Assembly: GCA_023897205.1 (NCBI GenBank)
Contig: JAHWDD010000005.1
Coordinates: 1,736,001 to 1,800,000 of the forward strand
Direction: 5' to 3'
Origin: Exophiala sp. HKRS030
Taxonomy: Eukaryota > Ascomycota > Eurotiomycetes > Chaetothyriales > Herpotrichiellaceae
DNA length: 64,000 nucleotides
The notes beneath the pieces are model-generated. The model made no database searches. It was given only the letters and a program-made list of their open reading frames with translations, and was not told where the DNA came from. Shown here piece by piece: positions 22,525 through 34,449 of the stretch (position 1 is the first letter of the stretch; each line of letters begins with the position of its first letter). The position numbers and the translations under genes were made by a program.

Positions 22525-23751
22525 ATGTTGGCCCTGACATCTCCGATCAACAATATACCTTCGACCTATACCTCGGGATTTGCTCCAGGGAATCGATTTG
22601 CTCGTGACCTGACCGACGGCAACGTAGGCATGTCTGAATTCGAGGATCTTCATTATTCGAAGCCGGGAGACACCGCTTCATCGAGACAACTCGCCAACGG
22701 CTCCTCGTCATTTGCATTTCAAAAGTAAGTGTTGTCGTGATTCCTCACCGAGGTAATGTGATGCTAACGTCCTTTCAACAGCAGATACACGCCGTGGTCA
22801 GCGTCCACGTACGACCCTTTTGCGGGAGACACAAGCGGACGCATGTCTCCCAACCCAGCGGAAAGACTGCGACAGAGATTGCCACCTGAGATCCACGGCG
22901 CAACGCGTGCTACTGGCCCATCTGCCGTCGGAGAACCGTTTCGACCCCTCTCTATAGGGTCACAGACGTCTGCTTTCATCCCCGATTCCGGTGCTTTCCA
23001 ACAATCTGTAGCGCCGGCGAGATCGAACCCAGAAGATATAGCCCTGCGACGACAAAGCCAGGACAGCTACAGTTTCCAGACAGGGTCACCGACCAGTCAA
23101 GGCTACGGTGAATTCGAAATGGAAACACAGAATCGCCGTGGAGGGGAAACGGGGAGGGCAACTAGATACCACACACGCAGGCGACCCTTCAATCAAGACG
23201 AGTTTGATGGCCCTTCACAGTTGCTGCCTCTGCCAGTACCTCAGCAAGAGCATGCGCGCTCTCAAGCCCTTCCTGCTCTCCCTGTTCACCTAAGCGCCGA
23301 GGAACAGGATGAAATCACCTTGCGGGTCAATGACATCCTGTCTCGGTGCGCCTTCCACTTCGTGGCCAAGTACCAGTTCCCTATTCCCCTGGAACGTGAC
23401 AAGCCGCGAGTGCGAACGCCTGCCGATAGAGAATGGACGGAGTGGGCCTATTTGCTCAAGAGGCTTGCTACTAAAAGAAGGATCCCGGCTCGAGTGCTCT
23501 ACGACAATCAAATCAAACAGTTTGTTACGACACTAGAAAACTCCATTGCAGTTAGGCAGAACACCAGAGACCAGCAGCCAAGGACTCCGAAAGACGACCG
23601 GTATATGCTACAACTTGTTAGTGCGGGCACGCAAGTTGCGAAGATTTTGATGGATTCATTGTCTATGGAGCAGCTTGATGCTCTCTATAGGCAGACGGAG
23701 AGTGTTATCCTGGAGAGGAGAGCACAATTCCGTGGCTTTGGTTTTCAATAG
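22525..23751 (+). CDS. Conserved-looking protein of unknown function (389 aa)
   Basis: Exons 22525-22724 and 22782-23751 are separated by a 57 nt intron with a TGCTAAC branch site. The N-terminal ~165 residues are disordered and Ser/Pro/Gln-rich, with a bias resembling fungal transcription or developmental regulators. The C-terminal ~220 residues look folded, with amphipathic helices and charged blocks (LSAEEQDEITLRVNDILSRC, then EWTEWAYLLKRLATKRRIP, then MDSLSMEQLDALYRQTE). No signal peptide, membrane segment or metal-binding motif was seen, and I do not recognise the family. The acceptor is a CAGCAG tandem, so two isoforms differing by Asn-Arg versus Lys at the junction are possible. It lies behind an unusually long upstream region. 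Confidence 0.75.
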
Positions 23752-26700
23752 AGGCCCTTTTTACCCTGACGATTGATTTCTTGACCTTGATGCTACAGTC
23801 TTGGAGCCTATTTGAAGAGCAGCGGACTAGGGAGTACGAGCAGATGCACGAGTCGCGGTACCTCGATGGAGGTTCGTCTCTTGGTCGGATCGTCCATGTG
23901 GCCTTCAACCCATGACCACCAGAGATGTATTACCTGGGTTGACTGGTGGAAACACAGTCATGGGATGCTTCACTTTATCATTCTCGCCCTGAGCCAGATT
24001 AGCCGAGTATACTTGACCACGAAGAGATAATGATCCGCTCATGTTTGAGCAATTGCTGTTGTTATTGGACGATTTGGAGCTGTCCTTCGCATTCGCATTC
24101 TAGACGCCAACTACGAAGCAGAGCATCCTTGTCGACATACAGCCACTTTACACCACGTTTCCCTATGAAGCGAGAGAAGACATTGCCTAATTATTCTTAC
24201 AGAAAGCCCAGGCACTTTCGACCATCGAGCGTGAGATATTCTCATCCTAACCGTATCTTTGTCGCTGGCGATACAATACTTTAACATTAGGAATTCGTCG
24301 CATTCACTTTTTAGGCCAGACTCCATATTTCAGGGCGAACAGGTCCAGTTGACGTGGTAGACGCAGAACGAAGACTAAACAGAACTGTCAATACCCAGAA
24401 AAGTCAATTGATAACGGGGATGGCGACTATTTGTGTCCAGTCACAATCGCTTGAAAAGCATTCAGGGAGATTGTTCTGTTGGTCGTGCAGGAAGTATTTG
24501 ACTCATGTTTCAGCAATGCAAGACAACGGCTCTGACAGAGAGCATCGGTACGTTTAAGATACACCTGCATACCGTCTTCTGGCTATAGATGCAATAGTCC
24601 CTGACAGCGCTACATTTCAAGCATCCAGACCTCCCTCCAAGAACCTCTCATCCCACGCTCAGCCGCACAAGTCCTTCTAGCATAGGTCAATCAACGACGT
24701 TATATCACAGATTGATCCGCAAGCGAGACAGAAGCATCGAATAACGATGTACTTCCCGAAGTACAAGGCCAAGTTATCCAATCGTTCATTGTCAAACTTG
24801 GTATAGGTTGATCCAATATTTCGACGGTTAAGAGGCGGAACCTGACAGATGGACATGTTTTCTATGCACTCATTGCCTTCGGGAGGATCGTGACGAGCTT
24901 CTAGGACAGATGGTGTGATGGCAAACGCCTTTCGCGGCAATGAACTCACGCTTCTCTATTGCGATGGTATAGACATGCATTAGGCGACGGCACTACATGA
25001 ACAGCATTGCGGAAGTCTGTCACGCGCCCGATCAATATCTCAACTCAGGACTGCAATTTCAGTGACTAGAGAAGGACTCTACAAGTTCTTCTGCTCAAAG
25101 GAGCATGACCTTGACTTCATGATTGTCATGGCGCCCAACTAGGAGAACATCTTGCGTTGTTGGGCGCAGACGATCAGGTCTAGGCAAGACGATTGAACCG
25201 TATATCGAGAAATACAACTGCGATAGGGCGCCGAGAGAGCCTGGCAGGCCACTATATTGGAATTTTATACTTGACAGCTTGACGGCAACATCATCATTAT
25301 CTTCACGCTAGTCTTCTAATATGGTACCATTGATCTCTCGTTGGGCACGGGGACAAGGCAATCAGAGAAATGGTCTCTCACAAATGCTGAGGCACTAAGC
25401 AAATAGCCTGCCCAACCACATAGACAGGTGGCTTTCGAGTGCTACGATCCATCAAACACCACATGCATTGCTACCTGACCGAAGTGACTGTGGCGCCATG
25501 GGTGGCGAATATCTACCTAGTGGCAAACATCTACCTTGCCTGATTTACTACTACTCTTTATTAGAGAGTTTCGCTTCTTCGAACAGAAGAAAAACCGGGC
25601 GATTCTGATGCTGGTGCTTGTCACCTGCATCAACGTTACAGATACAGACTGCAATTCCATTCCGACGTGGCCAATCTCGTCTACAGTGAAGGATCGCATT
25701 TCAATGGATGAAACTACCATTTACGTACTCCGTACCGTGCGTCGTCTCGTTTCCACGAGCGAGACGGTGTAAAATGACGAGATCAGAGGGGGAAAACAAG
25801 CGAGAGAGGGAGAGAGTATTTTTGATGCCCAACGAAATTCTACCCCGTGGTATCCGTATTGGATCCATGGCAGACACAACAACCTCGCGAACGAGGTCCA
25901 TTGGTACCACCACGAGTACCCGGCAATTTTGTTGTTACAAAGCATCTTTACATCCCCCCCCATATCGTCAAACACCATAATTGGATCTCAAGATAAGCAT
26001 AGATCTGATTCTTTGAGTGTTTCAAGTCAATTACGCAACGAGCCAATCCATCTCCACATACCTGATACATTCCAAAAGAAAAGAATTGAGGCTGAAACGA
26101 GATGGAAATTTCTGAGACACTTGGAGATTCCCTGCTACACTTTCGTACCATCCGTAGTGATCTGGACCTTTTTTGTCGTATTTTTACGTAGTGAACTCCG
26201 TATAACCTGGACTTTGAGATGTGACTGTCTTGGTATGTACTGCTGTTGGTCAAATTCTGGAGATTCCATCGCCCTTTGTTCAATGCTCCGTAGTATCTCT
26301 GAATATTAGAATCCCTGTCGTACTTTGCGAGTGTGGAGACACACCACCCAAATACTTCCCCGTCACCACCAAGGACCACCGAGATCACAGTACCATGCAA
26401 TCATGGTATTTTGAGTGAAAGATTTTGTACGGAGTAGGGTCTTTGAGTCGTGTACCTTGTGACGACTTGGTACAGTCCTGTGGATTGGATCCCATTAACC
26501 GTTGATCAAATTTTACGTAGAGACAAAGCGAAAATCGCCTTCACCGCCACTACCTAGATGCAACTTCGTATCAGGACACTGGACAAACGTCGTCCCCGCG
26601 TTGGTCAGTGAGTACTTGCAAATACATGCTGATTTTTCACCTTTCCGACTTATCGGAGAGAGTGTGTCATTCGGGAATGGTATACGAGACTTTGAATTCC

Positions 26701-29304
26701 ATAGTGTCTTCCCGGACAACTACCTGGTTGTTCAACCCGCCAGTGCTCGCATGACCCACAGTGAGTGCTACAGAAAGAAAACAAACTACATTCCCCATGG
26801 ACGCAGAGTTTCGCAGTCGGATCGGTCTTCCTTCTAGGCTTGACCATGGTATTTTTTCTCTCTCTTCTCTAGTTTGAAAAGCGCAGTCTCTCTCCAAAAC
26901 CAATCGTAAACGACGCTCTAAGCGAGACAACTCACCCAAAGTTCCAAAAGGAATGTGGAAAGGCGGTGAGCGTGATGACACGTCATTGCTACATACTCGT
27001 AGGGTGCAAAAAGGAAGAGAAAGGACCCGATACTCTGTACATTCGACTTGAAAAAATTTTGCATTGGCGGACAAACAGATATCGCTATGCGAGACTGTGC
27101 AACAACCATGCAACGTCTCGCTCTTGCATATCCCTGCGGTACAGCAAGACGGGTGATTTAATGAAGTGGGAAAGGGTGGGCGATGACATGATTGACGATT
27201 GATCAGAACAAGAAAACGAAGATTCACGAGCCTTGGATTTGCCTTTGGCTGGATCACATGAGTCAAGCACGCCACTAACCATGTTAAACGTGTTCAATGA
27301 AAGGCAGAAACTTGCTGTGATTTCGGGATGGATTCATCGACCGGTTCTAGAGCACACATCCTTGTCCTGGCATTGCACCAGAACGTGACTCTGTTCTACA
27401 GTGTCCCTCTGAACCACCCTCCTACCAAACAACCATGTCAGACAAGAGGTCAACTTCGCCTTGTCACGCCTCACCCTCAAACTCACGACCTACTCTAGGC
27501 GAGCTTTCTCTGTCCGAGCACACCTCCCACCACCCTTCCTTCAAATCGGCTTCCTAGAGACATCATCTCATCTCGATCATGGGCAAAAGTCAAAAAGAAC
27601 CAAACAATAGCGAGAGATGAGAATGACAGAGTCGAGGGAGAAAAGGAAAAGTATAAGAATCCTGATGATGAGATGTTGTGAGAATCCATGTGGGAAGAAT
27701 GAAACCCTCCATCTTTCAACTAGCTCACCTGCACGGCGAAGTCCAGGTACGTCTGACGTGTGGTTTCCAAATGCTGGGGATTTGCGTACATCTGGAACGA
27801 CATAATCTCAAGCGGAGGGACCGTCAAAAGAGCTGCCCAAGTTGCCGGTACACACCAAGTCTGCTTCTTTGAAATTTGCAATGCACAATAGTCTGGCGGC
27901 CAGGTTGAGACTGAGCATCGAGATTTTTCTTTCCACCCATGGAGGACGAAATTAAACCTCGGCGCCGGGCTTCTCGGGACGAGGCGATGGCACAACCACT
28001 CGTCAAATGGCAACCGTTGCATCACGCAGGATACTTTATTCTCCTAGTGGCTGATACTGCAAGTCGACGCCTCACGCCCTGAAGAGAAAAAAAAAATCGA
28101 GGCGAAGCCATGTTGCAGGTGCGCATGTTGCATGGCCTCCGACCTGATTGAGCCGTGGAGAATCGACGTCCTCCAGGCACATGGATTCATTGTCTCGCGG
28201 AAAGATTTTTGTCGAAGACTTCGGTGGGGATGAACCGTAAAGGCAAGTCGAGGCACCTCCATGGTCAATCATGGGATGAAGGCGTAAAGAATGTACAACT
28301 TGACCAACCTACTTGTGTACAGTTCTTTCAAGGCTCGATGTGGGGCCTCCCAGATATCAATATCAAATCGAATAGCATCGGTGAGTTGTTTGATAAGTTG
28401 TTTTCCACTCGCATCTCATATTGAGCAAGGACTCCGACCCTCCGGTGTTGCAAGTCCAAAGGAGCAACCCATCAGGCTCAGCCGAAAAAGGAGGCCCCAT
28501 ACTCCTACAGTCGACGTCCGACCAATGAAGTTTGACAAGGCTGAGAAGGGCCCAAGCCAAGCGCTATACGCCCCATACAGGGCATCTTCATGTCCCCATC
28601 ATCAAAAAAAGTGAGGCTGGATGGCCGCTAGTTCGACACCTCCATACGGGATACGAAAGTAGCCCTTGTCATCTGCAGGGTACGGAAGTCTATACGAAAG
28701 TACAGGCTAGGGCATCGCAGTATCGAGAACTTTTCACTAGTGCACGGTTCTTTATGACAAGCCCCCTTCCAGATACGAAGTACCCTTGCTCGTTACGGAG
28801 TACCATGCATTGTCGATCTCAAATTATCTACGGAGTAGTAGATAATAATATGTAGGCCGTATAAGCCACGCATTTCATGCATGAATTGTCCGTATTGTTT
28901 TATTTTTATATCCCTGCAATGTACTTTTTTTCTTTCTTTTTTTGTATTTCAATTCTTCATGATTAATTTTGTTGGGTATCATACATTTTTGATCAAGGTA
29001 CTAGTGGTTTTTGGTTTTTGGTTGGGTACCGAATATCACAGAGTATGGGTATGCTCCCTGTACACCGTACTCTGTAAACCTATACTGTCTCGCAACGTCA
29101 CGACAAAAACCACCACGATACCCAGGCAGCCCCCAACAGCGAGCGATTTCCGTGAAGTCGTGTGTATGCTCCGGAGAGCCTCTCTCTGTACACTAAGGAA
29201 CCCCAGGTAAGGTGGAAGGGTCATCCCGTAATTGTTCCTGCGGAAATAGTTCTGTTTTCTTTTCGTTTCTGGGTCTGTTTTTCCTGCGCTCCTCTATTGT
29301 TCGT
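23752..29304. other. Gene-poor block, 5.5 kb
   Basis: Only short, unsupported frames occur on either strand. It holds four exact copies of the TACGGAGTA 9-mer (25726, 26428, 28794 and 28829) and several one-mismatch copies. AT-rich tracts are near 28900-29000. No transposase, reverse transcriptase, terminal repeat or RNA gene was recognised. Confidence 0.55.
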
Positions 29305-30143
29305 TCAACCAATCTTTGCCTGACTGAAATCCATTTCTGGATGCTCGGACATGAACTTTTTCAGTATGTCCTCCTTCTTTTGTTCGTCGCTGGTCGGTTT
29401 TCCTTGTCTCTTCATCTCCTGGTCGTACATCATCTTTTCGACCATGCCCCTCGTCTCGCCGTCCAACTCGGACAGTTTCGAGTTCTCGGGGACGATTTTT
29501 GTGGTGTCGATCTTGGGAGCCGAAGTCACCACGTGAGCCCACCAGTACGAACCTCTCGCCTTGGACAGGTTGATGGCGATCTCTTTGGTGCCGTCGGGTT
29601 TCGTCGAGATGATCCACGTCGAGTCGTCAGTTTGAATGGGGTGTGGGAAGTCTCCCTGTCCATGAAAGATTAGTTTTGCCCATAGACTCGACGAGCTTGA
29701 CATGATTGTGCACGCGAATTTCAAGAGCATAGGCCGGTAGAACAAGAGGTGACCGGAAAATGTACATCGACTGCATCTTCTCATGTTACGGGATGTGTGT
29801 GCAGTCAAGGGAAAAGAGGAAGAGTAGAGGGAGGAGAGGGTGTGTATATGTGCATGTGTACATGTGTGTGATGTTCCTTGGTCGAGGGGCGGGTTTTACT
29901 ACATACATCAATAATTGGATCTTGTCCTTTTATCGAAACTTTGATGTGTGTCTTTTTCAAATCGACTATCAGGTCCCTCGCTTTCAAATTGCCGGGGATG
30001 GGAACGTTAACGTCCACTTCTTCCAACGTCTGCGTCCAACGGTAGGGGAGTTTGGATTGTTCTTCCTCCTCGCGGGCTCGATCTTCGGCGTCTTTGCGTG
30101 CGCGTTCGGACGGCGTTGGAGAGGAAGAGCGGTTTTCCGCCAT
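29305..30143 (-). CDS. nudC: Nuclear movement protein NudC (CS/p23-like domain)
   Basis: Exons 29907-30143 and 29305-29655 with a 251 nt intron give 195 residues. NudC proteins are Hsp90-linked co-chaperones that stabilise dynein-pathway components such as NudF/LIS1, needed for nuclear migration in hyphae. An acidic/basic charged helix (residues 1-30) is followed by the CS domain ([42 protein letters not shown]). The conserved C-terminal helix follows ([32 protein letters not shown]). The junction gives PIID/GDFPHPI, as expected for the family. The intron is by far the longest in the window and carries alternating TG/CA tracts. The gene symbol follows the Aspergillus name. Confidence 0.94.
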
Positions 30144-30739
30144 CTTGTGCCTACCGCAGAGTGGGCGATGAGTTTTTTGAGGATGATATGAGATGTTTGG
30201 CCTGCAAAGATTGCAAAGGAATGGGTGTTGTCTACCGATCGATGGCAATTCGGCGGAAATGCCTGTGATGCGGAGAAGCGCAAGGCTGTGGGCAACATCG
30301 TATTGTGTTGCCGCTTTTAAAAGTTGGTCGATGCAAAGGCAAGAGAGTTAAGTGCCGCTTTTGACAGTCCGATTGTTAGACAAATGCAACAAGAGGAAGA
30401 TCTTTGTATGAGTAAATTAATGAGCTTTGTTGACTGTCTTGGTTCTTTTGTTGAGTCTTGTGGTCGACTTATGTAGCTATCCAATATTACGTCGCGTTTG
30501 TAAGGTGGGAAACAGAAATGAAATATGTAAAATTTGCATTAACCTCTGACATCTATCAACAAAGCCAGAGTAGTGATAGTAGAGTAATTGACCGCTGAGT
30601 GCATAATAAAACAACAGACTTATCATCGCTAAAAGACTAGTACACAAACATGTAGAGCTCACAACTAGAACATTAAGCTCTGCTCGACATCATAATCCAT
30701 CTCCATAATCAGGGGACTCGGAAGATGATCAGGCCCTCA
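30144..30739. other. Intergenic between NudC promoter and membrane-protein 3' end
   Basis: About 600 bp, AT-rich in 30380-30620. No gene seen. Contains the NudC promoter. Confidence 0.5.
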
Positions 30740-32191
30740 TCATAAGCGACCACTGCCATAGATCTTTGGAATCTTGGGTACGGCCGGCGTACCGTGACCA
30801 TTCAAAGGATCTGGGAACCCTGCCTCGTGCAACATCTCAGTAAAGGTGGTGGTCGGCCTGCTTTCAAGTTCCGCCGCGCCGTCGATCCGAACACGCTTTG
30901 TCACGCTTGGGCTCCAATGGCCAGGAGAAACCGTTGGCTCGTAGCGTGCTGGAGGGAGAGTTTCCGGTTCATGTCCACCGTCCCGATCGTGCAACGAAGA
31001 CACCGCAGAGTATGTACTCAGACCCCGTGATTGCGTGTCTATGTTCGACCGGGCCATCTGGTCGCTGTACATATTGTCAGCTTTGGGAGGCGACTGGAAC
31101 GGGCTACCCATACTCGTGTTGGACGCATTGGGATTGTAGCGCTGAGCTGACATGCCTCGCAGTGGAGCAATGTGTGCAGGGATAGGTTGTGGGACCCCTT
31201 CGTTTCCTTGAGGTGAGAATACATGAATGCTCTCAGAGCTAAGTTCATGTCTGAGAGTGCGGTCCGGAGTTACCGGAGCAGGCACGCAAGTGGCATTGGG
31301 AACATTATTGGGCACAGGTGGTGTGGGCATCTTCCAGTGCGATGTGCTGTTACCACTGAGAACCTGAGATTTCGTGGAGAAGATGGACTTGGCTCGGCCG
31401 GTGGTGCGGCGAAGAAAGTCTGTACGGAGTCCACCACTGGGGGATCCTAGCGGGATTGGATCTGAGATGGTGGGTTTGTAGGTCGATCTTGTAGAAGACG
31501 TCGAGCTGCGCGATGCACGAGCTGGCTTGCGGTGGCGGCCAGAGCAGATTACCCATGCAAGCATGAGGAAAGCTCCAACAAACATGCCAGGGAAAAAGCC
31601 AGCCAGAAAAACCCCGACGGGGAATTTGTTGCAATTTGATGTCTGGGACACGGCTGAACTGAGACCCGTAGATGTTGGCGTGGATGTTGAGCTTGCAGAG
31701 GACTTTGATGCAGTTGATGTTGTTACGGAGGATGCAGTGACGTTGGTCTTGCTTGTACTGGCGATGAGGTTACAAACATTCTTGCCGTCTGGGGATAGAA
31801 TGCACTCGTATCCGAATGGACAGCACCCATCGCCGCATGTTGGTAGCTTGTCGCTTAGCTTTGTGGTAAATATAGCAGCGTTTGCGTTTGCTGTTAGGTT
31901 CTGAGTCTGGATGTTGCAAGAAACGATCTGGATGTTGGAGCAATTATTGTTGTCCGGACAGCATAGACCTGATGATGAGTTGTCTAGCGATATGCAACTC
32001 GTTCCGGAAGGACATTTGAAATCGCTTGGTAGTTTGGGGTCAACTGCAGCACAGGAGAGATCATCTCGTTTTCCGAGTTGGAACAGAGTATTTTCCTCTT
32101 GAAAAGTCATGCCAAAGGCTGAGGCCGAAGACAGTATAACGGAGGTGGTCCATAAGAGCCACAGGCCACTTGGGCTGGAAAATAGGTACAT
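30740..32191 (-). CDS. Cys-rich single-pass membrane protein with Ser/Thr stalk, function unknown
   Basis: A single exon from ATG 32191, 483 residues. The signal peptide is residues ~1-26 (LWLLWTTSVILSSASAFG). The ectodomain holds at least ten Cys in two small clusters (CPSGTSCISL ... CCPDNNNC, and CGDGCCPFGYEC), followed by a Ser/Thr-rich, probably O-mannosylated stalk. One transmembrane helix follows (VGVFLAGFFPGMFVGAFLML), then a long basic Ser/Pro-rich cytoplasmic tail. The layout is signal, Cys-rich module, stalk, TM and tail, as in fungal wall-stress sensors, but no WSC domain is evident. An in-frame upstream extension to 32251 exists; 32191 is chosen because it places the signal peptide at the N-terminus. 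The promoter region is shared with the SOD-like gene. Confidence 0.8.
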   Translation of the reverse strand: MYLFSSPSGLWLLWTTSVILSSASAFGMTFQEENTLFQLGKRDDLSCAAVDPKLPSDFKCPSGTSCISLDNSSSGLCCPDNNNCSNIQIVSCNIQTQNLTANANAAIFTTKLSDKLPTCGDGCCPFGYECILSPDGKNVCNLIASTSKTNVTASSVTTSTASKSSASSTSTPTSTGLSSAVSQTSNCNKFPVGVFLAGFFPGMFVGAFLMLAWVICSGRHRKPARASRSSTSSTRSTYKPTISDPIPLGSPSGGLRTDFLRRTTGRAKSIFSTKSQVLSGNSTSHWKMPTPPVPNNVPNATCVPAPVTPDRTLRHELSSESIHVFSPQGNEGVPQPIPAHIAPLRGMSAQRYNPNASNTSMGSPFQSPPKADNMYSDQMARSNIDTQSRGLSTYSAVSSLHDRDGGHEPETLPPARYEPTVSPGHWSPSVTKRVRIDGAAELESRPTTTFTEMLHEAGFPDPLNGHGTPAVPKIPKIYGSGRL

Positions 32192-32922
32192 CGTGTAGTA
32201 TAGACGTGGTTGGGAAGAACCAGATAGCACGGCAGAGCCGAGGTTGCTCAAAGTCGGACCAGTCGTTTGTAATGTATAAAGGGCAGCTCAGCTGGATCGT
32301 TGAAAGGCGTAGGCCAAAATAGCAGCGTGAACGAAGCGTGATAAACAAAGGCTTCCAAGAAACGAACAAAGAAACGGTGATACACTCACCTTTGAACCAT
32401 GACTTACTGAAAGAAAACGACCGAGACATAGATTATAGGTCTTGTAAGATGGCGACAAGTGACCCAGCTGGAATATGCGTTGTGTTGCAGTGGTAGACTT
32501 TTCTGGCCCTTTGATAGCCATTGACTATGAACACTCAGGCAGCTGTTGAAAATGGTCCGAGAATAGCCAGTGCTTTGCCGCTTGCGCGAATGTTGCGCGA
32601 CTTCATGACAGGGTCCGTAAGCACATCATGTGAACGAAACAGTCGATCATGTTGGAAGTATTGGCCCTTGGCCACCGAAGTTTTAGGAAGTGTAGAGGAT
32701 GGAGGTGGCAGAGTCGATTGTTTCAGGAGATGTGCTGAGAAGGAAAATGAAGCTATGTGATTGGCCAGGGCCTTGACGCCATTTGATTGGGTCACGCAGA
32801 AGAGCAGCGGCACTATTCCTCTTTCAAAAACTGCGGCCAGTCTTTGAAGAAAATCAATCTACAACACTTACGAGTAGTTGTTTGGCCGGGCAAATGAAGT
32901 TGGGCCGTTCAGTATTCCGTTC
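32192..32922. promoter_or_regulatory. Divergent promoter region (membrane protein / SOD-like gene)
   Basis: 731 bp between start codons of oppositely transcribed genes. No specific regulatory motif could be assigned. Confidence 0.45.
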
Positions 32923-34001
32923 ATGATCACACGACCGTCGACGAGGCCGCAGTCTCTGCTGCGAGCCATCGTCAAACAAAGTGTTTGTTAAATCCTACGC
33001 AAAAGCAGGTGCATAGCTAACTTAGCTTTCTCTAGTCTGTTCTTCCCCGAACTCAGCGTCGATGCAAACATACTCCTCCGGTATGGGCGGATGCAAAGAA
33101 GCAGGAGAGGTTCGCCGAGAACGGCGTTCCGGGCTTTCTCTCAGCCAACACCTTTCAAGAAACGTACACGAAATATGCTCAACACCTATGTGACAAGTTG
33201 ACGGAATATACCCAAGGCACGTTTTCTTCCCCGAGGACGGTTCTTTGACGAATAGTCGATCTAACATTTTGCTCAAAAGGAACACCGGATGAACATACTC
33301 AGACTAGAACCCTTCATTGGCAGAACGCCCACCGAGCCGATCGAGCAGCCCTCTACAACCATGCAGCCATGGCAGACCACACCCTCTTCTTTTGGGAAGC
33401 CCTGACAGACAGTCAGGATCCCGTCGAGCGACGTCCAGGAGTGCAGACGGCCAAAAACATAGAGTCGGACTTTGGATCTCTGGAGAACCTGCGCTCCGAG
33501 TTCCTCGAGATTGCAGACGCCATGTTCGGAAACGGGTTCGTCTGGCTGATGAAGCCGACATCGTTCGGTGGTATGACGATCCTCGCCACGTACAACGCCG
33601 GCAGCCCGTGGCCTCAGGCGGCGCCACGAAGGGACACGCAAGACATGGCCAACTTCAACGGCCGAGAGGTCGCGGATCAACTCAAGAATGCAGCCCGCGT
33701 GGTCGACGGGTCGAGAACGGCCGGCCACAGTGGCCGCTTCAGCATGTACCAGTCGAACAAATTTGTCGGCGCGCTCAACGCCACACCCATTCTCTGCGCC
33801 AATGTCTGGCAACACCAGTGGATTCCGGATTACGGGATGCTTGGGAAGCGAGCTTACCTGACCGCGTGGTGGGACAGCATTGATTGGCAAAAGGTCGAAG
33901 AACGACTGGTCCATGCCGAGACTGAAAATTACTATGGTGGCAGACGCACGAAGAACATTGCAAGCATCGAGGCTGTCGGAAGAGGCATGGGCGATATCTA
34001 A
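32923..34001 (+). CDS. Fe/Mn superoxide dismutase-like mitochondrial ribosomal small-subunit protein (mS42/mS43 type)
   Basis: Exons 32923-32982, 33036-33216 and 33280-34001 encode 320 residues. The first intron is GTTTGT...CTCTAG with a GCTAAC branch; the second is a GC-AG intron (CAAG/GCACGT ... CTAAC ... AAAAG), the only phase that keeps the frame. The N-terminus (MITRPSTRPQSLLRAIVKQ) is basic, as for mitochondrial import. The body follows the Fe/Mn-SOD fold, but metal-site blocks are altered: the HxNHxxFW block reads MADHTLFFW, and the DxWEHAY block reads NVWQHQW. Loss of ligands and the leader match the SOD-derived mitoribosomal proteins (yeast Rsm26/Mrp1) rather than an active dismutase. 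Which of the two is not resolved. Confidence 0.85.
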
Positions 34002-34449
34002 TAAAATCTCGCGACATGTGCACCTCTGTCCGACCTCCGATTTGTTCAGAATTCCATTCTACGGATGTTTTTCCACAAAGTGAACATGAATTGTAGAACA
34101 TTTTGGATGGTGTATTAATACTGTCAAGATTATGTAGACCAAATCACACACATATCAGTGGCACTCTCGCCTCATTCGTGAAACGGTGTGTTCAGCCTTT
34201 GGTTTCGTCCCGTGGAATGGTGACCAGACTCGACCAGCCTTGACCGTCTGACAGCAAGTCTCGCTGGTCTCGGCTCGTATTTGCCTGTAGTGTACTCTAG
34301 GCCGGGAAGCCGCGGCCGGTGACATTGATGCTAATCACGTCAACGACGCCTTGTCCGGTCGACTTAGCGGAGCGAGACCCAGCGTGCTGTCTTCTTCGAA
34401 AGGAACTGTGAACAGTCGTTGTTTCTTATTTGATCCTTCTTGGCTCCTC
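34002..34449. other. Convergent 3' region between the SOD-like gene and PRP17
   Basis: 448 bp separating two convergent stop codons. It should contain both transcript ends. No other feature seen. Confidence 0.5.

Noticed and set aside
33273..33914. 213-codon minus-strand frame opposite the SOD-like gene
   Set aside because: Shadow of exon 3. The sense strand carries clear SOD-fold motifs.
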